Part shown: piece after piece, positions 57,767 to 64,000 of the stretch | Layout: every line of letters begins with the position of its first letter | How positions within the stretch are numbered: position 1 is the stretch's first letter | Source: Streptomyces sp. JH34 | GTDB lineage: Bacteria > Actinomycetota > Actinomycetes > Streptomycetales > Streptomycetaceae | DNA length: 64,000 bases | Assembly: GCF_029428875.1 (NCBI RefSeq) | Contig: NZ_JAJSOO010000001.1 | Coordinates: forward strand, 5,332,001 to 5,396,000 | Direction of reading: 5' to 3' | Translations under genes and position numbers: made by a program | The notes under the pieces: generated by a model | Database searches by the model: none | What the model saw: the letters and a program-made list of their open reading frames with translations, nothing else | What the model was told of the DNA's origin: nothing

Positions 57767-58125
57767 GGCAATGGACTGTACCGGGCGCGTGTCGGATTGC
57801 CCACCGTGCGCGGGATTCGGCCGTAGCGCCCCGGTGGGCACCGGTCGGCGGTCTTCCCGCGGCAACATCTTGCAAGTCCTTGCGGGCCCCTTCAGTCATG
57901 TGCGGTCCGATCGTCGTACCGCGCTGCGCCGGGCCTGGCCAGGCATGGGCAGGGCGGAAGGGCTTCCGTCAAGAGGCTTGACGGCAACCTTGCGGACACG
58001 CCAATGTAACGATCAGCAGTGCTTGCAGAAATATTCCGCAAGGTCTTTCGGTCGTCTTTCATCCTTGTTACGTTCACGTCGACCCGGCGCCGCGACGGAG
58101 CGGTACGGCAGTTGAAGGAGTTCAG
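57767..58125. promoter_or_regulatory. malR-malE control region with CTTGC operators
   Basis: CTTGC motifs occur at 57869 (CTTGCAAG), 57879 (CTTGCGGG), 57989 (CTTGCGGA) and 58022 (CTTGCAGA). A candidate malE promoter is TTGACG (57978-57983) with CAATGT (58002-58007), 18 bp apart. The best operator is at 58022-58042: CTTGCAGAA and TTCCGCAAG form 9-bp inverted arms with one mismatch, just after the expected transcription start. GAAGGAG precedes ATG 58126. No coding sequence was found here. Confidence 0.6.
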
Positions 58126-59397
58126 ATGCGACGTGGCATAACGGCCACCGCCCTGGTCGCGACCCTGGCGCTCGCGGCGACCGCCTGCGGAGGCGACGAC
58201 GAGTCCGGCGGCAGCAAGAGCTCGGGCGAGCTCTCCGGCACGGTGACCTGGTGGGACACCTCGAACGTCGGCAGCGAGGACAAGGTCTTCAAGAAGATCG
58301 CCGAGGGCTTCGAGAAGAAGCACCCGAAGGTCGACGTCAAGTACGTCAACGTTCCCTTCGGCGAGGCGCAGAACAAGTTCAAGAACGCGGCCCAGGCCGG
58401 TTCCGGCGCCCCCGACGTCATCCGCTCCGAGGTCGCCTGGACCCCCGAGTTCGCCGACCTCGGCTACCTGGCCCCGCTGGACGGCACCGCGGCGCTCAAG
58501 GACGAGGGCGACTTCCTCAAGCAGGCCGCCGCCTCGACCAAGTACAAGGGCAAGACGTACGCGGTCCCGCAGGTGATCGACTCCATGGGCATCTTCTACA
58601 ACAAGAAGATGTTCGCCGACGCGGGCGTCGAGCCGCCGGCGAAGATCGCCGACCTGAAGACCGTCGCCGAGAAGATCAAGAAGAAGACCGGCAAGACCGG
58701 CCTCTACCTGCGCGGCGACGACTCGTACTACTTCCTCTCCTTCCTCTACGGCGAGGGCGGTGACCTGGTCGACGCCGACGCGAAGACCGTCACCGTGGAC
58801 AACGCCGCGGGCGTCAAGGCGTTCGGTGTCGTGAAGGACCTCGTCGACTCCGGGACGGCGAAGACCGACGCCACGGACGGCTGGGAGAACATGATGCAGT
58901 CGTTCAAGAACGGCGACGTCGCCATGATGATCAACGGCCCCTGGGCCGTGGCCGACACCCTGACCGGCAAGGAGTTCACCGACAAGGCGAACCTGGGCAT
59001 CTCCACGGTGCCGGCCGGCTCCGCGGGCCAGGGCGCTCCGCAGGGCGGCCACAACCTCGGTGTCTACGCGGGCTCCAAGAACCTCGACGCCTCCTACGCG
59101 TTCGTCGAGTACATGACCTCGGTCGAGGCCCAGGCCCAGACCGCGGGTGAGCTCAACCTGCTGCCGACCCGCACCTCCGCGTACTCCAAGAAGGAGGCCG
59201 TGGACAGCGAGATCGTCCAGTTCTTCAAGCCCGTCGTCGAGACCGCCGTCGAGCGTCCGTGGATCCCGGAGACCGGCAGCCTCTTCGCCCCGCTGAACGT
59301 CGAGTACACCAAGGTCCTCACCGGCCAGACCACGCCGGACAAGGCCGCGAAGGCGACCGGCGACTCCTACCGCAAGCTCCTCAAGGGCTGGAAGTAA
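58126..59397 (+). CDS. malE: maltose/maltodextrin-binding lipoprotein
   Basis: A 423-residue solute-binding lipoprotein of the ABC importer. The signal ends in the lipobox AATAC with Cys22 (MRRGITATALVATLALAATAC). The mature protein is a family 1 binding protein (GTVTWWDTSNVGSEDKVFKKIAEGFEKKHPKVDV, APDVIRSEVAWTPEFADLGYL, VPQVIDSMGIFYNKKMF, DGWENMMQSFKNGDVAMMINGPWAV), as in MalE of S. coelicolor. First gene of malE-malF-malG-aglA, under MalR control. The coding region is Lys/Asp-rich, as usual for highly expressed binding proteins. Confidence 0.95.
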   Translation: MRRGITATALVATLALAATACGGDDESGGSKSSGELSGTVTWWDTSNVGSEDKVFKKIAEGFEKKHPKVDVKYVNVPFGEAQNKFKNAAQAGSGAPDVIRSEVAWTPEFADLGYLAPLDGTAALKDEGDFLKQAAASTKYKGKTYAVPQVIDSMGIFYNKKMFADAGVEPPAKIADLKTVAEKIKKKTGKTGLYLRGDDSYYFLSFLYGEGGDLVDADAKTVTVDNAAGVKAFGVVKDLVDSGTAKTDATDGWENMMQSFKNGDVAMMINGPWAVADTLTGKEFTDKANLGISTVPAGSAGQGAPQGGHNLGVYAGSKNLDASYAFVEYMTSVEAQAQTAGELNLLPTRTSAYSKKEAVDSEIVQFFKPVVETAVERPWIPETGSLFAPLNVEYTKVLTGQTTPDKAAKATGDSYRKLLKGWK

Positions 59398-59418
59398 CTC
59401 AGGAAGGCAGGCCGGCTG

Positions 59419-60435
59419 ATGGCTGTCCACACCAGCCAGTCGGTGGCGAAGGCCGCGGGCGACGACGTCGCCCGCGGCCGGAGCCGCGGTACTGGTAACC
59501 CCCCACCGCCGAGCAGGTTCCGGCGTGCCCTGTCGGTCCACTGGTACGCCTGGACCATGGTCGCCCCCGTCGTGCTCGTGATCGGCGTGATCATCGGCTA
59601 CCCGCTGGTCCGCGGCATCTGGCTGTCGATGACCGACGCCAACGAGCGCAACGTCGCCCGGTCCATCGGTGTCAACGAGATGCCCGCCACCTACGAGTTC
59701 GTGGGTCTGGACAACTACGCCGACGCCCTGACCGGCAACCAGTTCCTCGGGACGCTCGGCTGGACCCTGGTGTGGACGGTCTCCTGTGTGACCATCACCT
59801 TCTGCCTGGGCATGGCCCTCGCCAACATCCTCAACCGCAGGATCGTCGGCCGCTCCGCCTACCGCATGGCCCTGATCCTTCCCTGGGCCATCCCCGGCTT
59901 CGTGTCGGTCTTCGCCTGGCGCTTCCTCTACAACGAGAACAACGGGCTGCTCAACAAGATCCTCGGCGGCGCCGGCATCGACGGCATACCGTGGCTGAAC
60001 GACCCCACCTGGGCGAAGTTCTCCGTCATCGCCGTCAACGTCTGGCTCGGCGTGCCCTTCATGATGGTCGCCCTCCTCGGCGGACTGCAGTCGATCCCCG
60101 CCGAGCAGTACGAGGCCGCGGAGATGGACGGCGCCACCGCCTGGCAGCGCTTCCGCCACGTCACGCTCCCCGGACTGCGTCCGGTGTCCACCACGGTGGT
60201 CCTGCTCTCCACCATCTGGACCTTCAACATGTTCCCGGTGATCTTCCTGCTGACCCGCGGCGGACCCGGTGAGGCCACGCAGATCCTGGTCACCCAGGCG
60301 TACAAATTCTCCTTCGAGATCAGCCCGCGCGACTTCGCGCAGTCCTCCACCTGGGGCGTGCTGATCCTCGTACTCCTGATGCTCTTCGCCATGGTGTACC
60401 GGCGAGTGCTCCGCACGCAGGGAGACAACTGGTGA
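59419..60435 (+). CDS. malF: maltose ABC transporter permease MalF
   Basis: A 338-residue inner permease subunit. A hydrophilic N-terminal tail of about 40 residues (Arg/Gly/Pro-rich) precedes six to seven helices. The EAA loop that docks to the ATPase is EQYEAAEMDGATAWQRFRHVTLPGLRP. Starts 21 bp after malE, with AGGAAGG about 13 bases upstream, and overlaps malG by four bases. No ATPase gene lies in the locus; Streptomyces carbohydrate importers share the MsiK ATPase encoded elsewhere. Confidence 0.94.
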   Translation: MAVHTSQSVAKAAGDDVARGRSRGTGNPPPPSRFRRALSVHWYAWTMVAPVVLVIGVIIGYPLVRGIWLSMTDANERNVARSIGVNEMPATYEFVGLDNYADALTGNQFLGTLGWTLVWTVSCVTITFCLGMALANILNRRIVGRSAYRMALILPWAIPGFVSVFAWRFLYNENNGLLNKILGGAGIDGIPWLNDPTWAKFSVIAVNVWLGVPFMMVALLGGLQSIPAEQYEAAEMDGATAWQRFRHVTLPGLRPVSTTVVLLSTIWTFNMFPVIFLLTRGGPGEATQILVTQAYKFSFEISPRDFAQSSTWGVLILVLLMLFAMVYRRVLRTQGDNW

Positions 60436-61328
60436 CCACCGCCACCGCACCCTCCGCCACCGCCGCGACCTCCGCCCGGCACGACGCCCGCAAGGTCCGC
60501 CGCCGGGGCGACCGCTCGCCGGCCGCGTCCGTGGCCCTGCACCTCACGCTGATCGTCACCTCGGTGATCGCGGTCTTCCCGGTGCTCTGGGTCCTGCTGA
60601 CGTCGCTGAAGCCCGCGAAGTTCGCGTCGACCACGGACTTCTTCAAAGAGACGACGTTCGAGAACTACAGCAACCTGATCAAGGACACCGAGTTCCTTGC
60701 CTGGTTCGGCAACTCCGTGATCGTCGCGGGGCTCTCCACCGTCATCGGCGTCTTCGTCTCCGCCACCACCGGCTACGCCGTCAGCCGCTTCCGCTTCCCC
60801 GGCAAGCGCGGGCTGATGTGGACGCTGCTCGTCACCCAGATGTTCCCGGTGGCCGTCCTCATCGTGCCGATCTACAACATCATGTCGACGATGGGCCTGC
60901 TCAACCAGCCGGCCGGGCTCGTCATCACCTACCTCACCATCTCGGTGCCCTTCTGCGCTTGGATGATGAAGGGCTTCTTCGACACGATCCCGCGCGAGAT
61001 CGACGAGTCGGGACAGGTCGACGGACTCACCCCGTTCGGCACGTTCTGGCGGCTCATCCTGCCGCTCGCCAAGCCCGGCCTCGCCGTCACGGCCTTCTAC
61101 TCCTTCATCACCGCCTGGGGCGAAGTGGCCTACGCCTCCGCCTTCATGGTCGGTGACGAGAACCTCACGCTCGCCGGCGGACTGCAGAAGTTCGTCAACC
61201 AGTACGGAGCCCAGTGGGGCCCGATGACCGCGGCGTCCGTGCTCATCGCGATCCCGGCCGCGCTGGTCTTCCTGTTCGCGCAGAAGCACCTGGTCACCGG
61301 CATGTCCGCCGGAGCCGTCAAGGGCTGA
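60432..61328 (+). CDS. malG: maltose ABC transporter permease MalG
   Basis: A 298-residue partner permease. A basic N-terminal tail of about 30 residues precedes six helices. The EAA loop is PREIDESGQVDGLTPFGTFWRLILPLAKPGL. GTG start inside GTGA overlapping the malF stop, implying coupled translation and equal subunit amounts. A hairpin (61366-61400) separates it from aglA. Confidence 0.94.
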   Translation: MTTATAPSATAATSARHDARKVRRRGDRSPAASVALHLTLIVTSVIAVFPVLWVLLTSLKPAKFASTTDFFKETTFENYSNLIKDTEFLAWFGNSVIVAGLSTVIGVFVSATTGYAVSRFRFPGKRGLMWTLLVTQMFPVAVLIVPIYNIMSTMGLLNQPAGLVITYLTISVPFCAWMMKGFFDTIPREIDESGQVDGLTPFGTFWRLILPLAKPGLAVTAFYSFITAWGEVAYASAFMVGDENLTLAGGLQKFVNQYGAQWGPMTAASVLIAIPAALVFLFAQKHLVTGMSAGAVKG

Positions 61329-61365
61329 CGCACCCAGTCCCCGCACGACCGCACGCAACGTCACG

Positions 61366-61400
61366 GCGGCGCCGGATCCCCGACCAGGTACCGGCGCCGC
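61366..61400 (+). other. intercistronic hairpin between malG and aglA
   Basis: 10-bp arms (61366-61375 and 61391-61400, GCGGCGCCGG type) around a 15-base loop. It may modulate readthrough or mRNA stability between transport and hydrolase genes. Confidence 0.5.
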
Positions 61401-61427
61401 TCCCCACCCAGACACCCCAGGGACGAC

Positions 61428-63104
61428 ATGACCCAGCACCTCGCTGCCCCCTCCACCGGCACGTCCGACGACGCCCCGGGCCACCGCACCGGCTGGTGGC
61501 AGGACGCGGTGATCTACCAGGTGTACCCACGCAGCTTCGCCGACGGAAACGGCGACGGCATGGGGGACCTCGCGGGTGTCACCGCGCGGCTCCCGTACCT
61601 CCGGGACCTCGGTGTCGACGCCGTCTGGCTCAGCCCCTTCTACGCCTCCCCGCAGGCCGACGCCGGTTACGACGTCGCCGACTACCGGGCCATCGACCCG
61701 ATGTTCGGCACCCTGCTGGACGCCGACGCCCTGATCCGCGAGGCCCACGGTCTGAGCCTGCGCGTCATCGTCGACCTGGTTCCCAACCACTCCTCCGACC
61801 AGCACGAGTGGTTCAAGCGCGCCCTCGCCGAGGGCCCCGGCTCCGCCCTGCGCGAGCGCTACCACTTCCGCCCCGGCAAGGGCACCGACGGCGAACTCCC
61901 GCCCAACGACTGGGAGTCCATCTTCGGCGGACCCGCCTGGACCCGGACCACCGACCCGGACGGCACCCCCGGCGACTGGTATCTGCACCTCTTCGCGCCG
62001 GAGCAGCCCGACTTCAACTGGGAACACCCGGCCGTCGCGGACGAGTTCCGCTCCATCCTGCGCTTCTGGCTCGACATGGGCGCCGACGGCTTCCGCGTCG
62101 ACGTCGCCCACGGCCTCGTCAAGGCGGAGGGCCTGCCGGACCTCGGATCGCACGACCAGCTGAAACTGCTGGGCAACGACGTCATGCCGTTCTTCGACCA
62201 GGACGGTGTGCACGAGATCTACCGCAGCTGGCGCACCGTCCTCGACGAGTACTCCGGCGACCGCGTCCTGGTCGCCGAGGCGTGGACCCCCACCGTCGAG
62301 CGCACGGCCAACTACGTGCGCCCGGACGAGATGCACCAGGCCTTCAACTTCCAGTACCTGTCCACCGCCTGGAACGCCGCCGAGCTGCGCGCCGTCATCG
62401 ACTCCTCGCTCGACGCGATGCGTCCGGTGGGCGCCCCTACCACCTGGGTGCTCTCCAACCACGACGTCACCCGGCACGCCACCCGCTTCGCCAACCCGCC
62501 GGGCCTGGGCACCCAGATCCGCACCCCCGGAGACCGCGAGCTCGGACTGCGCAGGGCACGCGCGGCGACCCTGCTGATGCTGGCGCTGCCCGGATCCGCG
62601 TACGTCTACCAGGGCGAGGAGCTGGGCCTCCCGGACGTCACCGACCTGCCCGACGAGGCCCGCCAGGACCCGTCCTTCTTCCGGGCCGAGGGTCAGGACG
62701 GCTACCGCGACGGCTGCCGCGTCCCGATCCCGTGGACCCGCGAGGGCAGCTCGTACGGCTTCGGCAGCGGCGGCAGCTGGCTCCCGCAGCCCGACAGCTG
62801 GGGCGAGCTCTCGGTCGAGGCGCAGACCGGCACGGAAGGCTCCACGCTGGAGCTGTACCGGGCCGCGATCGCCGCCCGGCGCGAGCACCCGGGCCTCGGC
62901 GCCGGCACGGACGTCGAGTGGCTGGACGCCCCCGAAGGCGTGCTCGCCCTCGGCCGCCCCGGCTTCGTCTGCACCGTCAACACGACGGGCGCGCCGGTGC
63001 GCGTCGCCGCCCCCGGCACGCTGCTGCTCGCCAGCGGCCCGGTCGCCGTCGACGGCACCACCGTCGAGCTGCCCGCCGACACCACGGTGTGGTGGACGGT
63101 GTGA
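61428..63104 (+). CDS. aglA: GH13 alpha-glucosidase
   Basis: A 558-residue cytosolic glycoside hydrolase that releases glucose from imported maltose and maltodextrins. GH13 conserved regions: DLVPNHSSD (I), GFRVDVAHG with the nucleophile Asp (II), LVAEAWTP with the acid/base Glu (III), and LSNHDVTRH with the stabilising Asp (IV). The opening DAVIYQVYPRSFADGNGDGMGDL is typical of oligo-1,6- and alpha-glucosidases. The short C-terminal beta domain ends VWWTV. Last gene of the mal operon before the second LacI gene, which overlaps it by four bases. Confidence 0.94.
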   Translation: MTQHLAAPSTGTSDDAPGHRTGWWQDAVIYQVYPRSFADGNGDGMGDLAGVTARLPYLRDLGVDAVWLSPFYASPQADAGYDVADYRAIDPMFGTLLDADALIREAHGLSLRVIVDLVPNHSSDQHEWFKRALAEGPGSALRERYHFRPGKGTDGELPPNDWESIFGGPAWTRTTDPDGTPGDWYLHLFAPEQPDFNWEHPAVADEFRSILRFWLDMGADGFRVDVAHGLVKAEGLPDLGSHDQLKLLGNDVMPFFDQDGVHEIYRSWRTVLDEYSGDRVLVAEAWTPTVERTANYVRPDEMHQAFNFQYLSTAWNAAELRAVIDSSLDAMRPVGAPTTWVLSNHDVTRHATRFANPPGLGTQIRTPGDRELGLRRARAATLLMLALPGSAYVYQGEELGLPDVTDLPDEARQDPSFFRAEGQDGYRDGCRVPIPWTREGSSYGFGSGGSWLPQPDSWGELSVEAQTGTEGSTLELYRAAIAARREHPGLGAGTDVEWLDAPEGVLALGRPGFVCTVNTTGAPVRVAAPGTLLLASGPVAVDGTTVELPADTTVWWTV

Positions 63105-64000
63105 CCGTCCCCGCACCCAGGACCGGACCGGCGCTGCGGCTCTCCGACATCGCCGGTCAGGCCGCGGTCAGCGAGGCCACCGTCAGCCGAGTCCTGAACG
63201 GGAAGCCGGGCGTCGCGGACACCACGCGTCAGCGGGTGCTCGCGGCGCTCGACATCCTCGGCTACGAACGCCCCGTACGGCTGCGGCAGCGCAGCGCGGG
63301 GCTGATCGGGCTGGTGACGCCCGAACTCGTCAACCCGATCTTCCCGGCGTTCGCCCAGTCCGTGGAGCAGGTGCTCGCGGGGCACGGCTACACGCCCGTG
63401 CTCTGCACCCAGCTGCCCGGGGGCGCCACCGAGGACGAGCTGGTCGAACAGCTCGTCGAGCGCGGTGTGGGCGGCATCGTGTTCCTGTCCGGGCTGCACG
63501 CGGACACCTCGGCCGACCCGGCGCGCTACGCCGCGCTCACCGAACGCGGCGTGCCGTTCGTCCTGATCAACGGTTACAACGAACGCATCAGCGCCCCGTT
63601 CGTCTCGCCCGACGACCAGGCCGCCGTACGCATGGCCGTCAGCCACCTCGCCGAACTCGGGCACCGGCGGATCGGCCTGGCGATCGGGCCGCAGCGTTAC
63701 GTGCCGTCCCGGCGCAAGGCGGACGGCTTCCTCGACGCGGCCGTCTCCCTGCTGGGCATGGACCGTGACGAGGCCGAGCTCCTCGTCTGCTCCACCCTGT
63801 TCAGCGTCGAGGGCGGCCAGGTCGCGGCGGGCGCACTCCTCGACCGCGGCTGCACCGGCATCGTCTGCGGCAGCGACCTGATGGCGCTCGGCGTCGTCCG
63901 GGCGGCGCGGGGGAGAGGACTCGACGTCCCCAGGGACGTCTCTGTGGTCGGCTTCGACGACTCCCAGCTCATCGCCTTCACCGACCCGCCCCTGACCACC
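63101..64000 (+). CDS. second LacI-family regulator, MalR paralogue (cut by window end)
   Basis: A frame beginning GTG 63101 (inside GTGA, overlapping the aglA stop) continues in frame to the window end, 300 codons. The helix-turn-helix reads RLSDIAGQAAVSEATVSRVL then NGKPGVADTTRQRV, and the sugar domain includes GLIGLVTPELVNPIFPAFAQ, SGLHADTSAD and VSPDDQAAVRMAVSHLAELGHRRIGLAIG. By eye it is around 60 percent identical to MalR over this length, and the recognition helix SEATVSRVLNGKPGVA is identical. It is likely cotranscribed with the mal operon and probably recognises the same CTTGC operators. Its effector may differ. Confidence 0.88.
   Translation, partial: MTVPAPRTGPALRLSDIAGQAAVSEATVSRVLNGKPGVADTTRQRVLAALDILGYERPVRLRQRSAGLIGLVTPELVNPIFPAFAQSVEQVLAGHGYTPVLCTQLPGGATEDELVEQLVERGVGGIVFLSGLHADTSADPARYAALTERGVPFVLINGYNERISAPFVSPDDQAAVRMAVSHLAELGHRRIGLAIGPQRYVPSRRKADGFLDAAVSLLGMDRDEAELLVCSTLFSVEGGQVAAGALLDRGCTGIVCGSDLMALGVVRAARGRGLDVPRDVSVVGFDDSQLIAFTDPPLTT

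Noticed and set aside
57892..60450. 852-codon minus-strand open frame opposite malE and malF
   Set aside because: Antisense shadow that also covers the malR-malE operator region.
59928..63116. 1,062-codon open frame on the minus strand across malF, malG and aglA
   Set aside because: It lies antisense to three strongly supported genes. Long open antisense frames are expected from GC-biased third positions, and the translation is low-complexity Gly/Val/Arg/Asp with no domain.
1..64000. CRISPR arrays, tRNA or rRNA genes, insertion sequences
   Set aside because: I found no regularly spaced direct repeats of CRISPR size, no CCA-ended cloverleaf, no rRNA-like stretch and no transposase frame. A short tRNA could still be missed by eye.

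Overview
This 64 kb window is a high-GC, densely packed actinobacterial chromosome segment, almost certainly from a Streptomyces. The evidence is strong GC bias at third codon positions, many GTG and TTG starts, many genes whose -10 box lies 6 to 8 bases before the start codon (leaderless mRNAs), and family content typical of the genus (SARP/AfsR regulator, DUF574 methyltransferase, F420 reductase, GlnA2/GlnE, MalR-MalEFG-AglA). No rRNA, tRNA, CRISPR array, prophage or transposase was recognised. It reads as core chromosome with a few small accessory or decayed loci.

Layout. 1-8 kb: a terpene-synthase-like N-terminus cut by the edge, two GNAT acetyltransferases, a glycosyltransferase, a divergent MFS exporter/TetR pair with a clear operator, an aldo/keto reductase behind a MerR-type promoter, a DUF574 methyltransferase, a PhzF protein and a secreted lamin-tail protein. 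8-17 kb: SDR, Tat-exported PhoD, Gfo/Idh/MocA oxidoreductase, Bcr/CflA exporter, Rsm22, DDAH-type hydrolase, TetR and a Prim-Pol domain protein. 17-23.3 kb: an iron block with lipoprotein-efeU-efeB-efeO behind an iron box, a PhzF protein, and a heme oxygenase with a DtxR-like palindrome in its promoter. 23.4-28.8 kb: methionine aminopeptidase, MFS, F420 reductase, M50 protease and small proteins. 28.9-35 kb: a 1,101-residue SARP/AfsR-type regulator convergent with a DrrAB-type ABC exporter. The exporter's upstream region carries six direct repeats at exact 11-bp spacing. panB follows.

35-41.7 kb: a decayed TetR gene, a membrane-anchored EEP nuclease/phosphatase, two DHA1 exporters (the first CmlR-like, preceded by a small leaderless ORF and hairpins), and a CU044_5270-type protein coupled to an ECF sigma factor. 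41.7-50.4 kb: nadE, a multicopper oxidase with a CsoR-like inverted repeat, a CBS protein, DUF305 and DUF3105 proteins, glnA2 and a YbjJ-like MFS. 50.4-56.7 kb: a CGNR zinc-finger remnant, a CpdA-like phosphoesterase, a PrmC-like methyltransferase behind an apparent leader-peptide attenuator (ATT start, perfect Shine-Dalgarno, two mutually exclusive hairpins), glnE and a PAP2 protein. 56.7-64 kb: the maltose locus malR / malE-malF-malG-aglA, followed by a second LacI regulator closely similar to MalR that runs off the window.

Functional themes are iron acquisition and heme turnover, copper handling, nitrogen control (GlnE with GlnA2), alpha-glucoside uptake, and a large set of efflux pumps with local regulators. 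The most striking unexplained structures are the phased repeat array at 34098-34160 and the leader region at 51497-51657.
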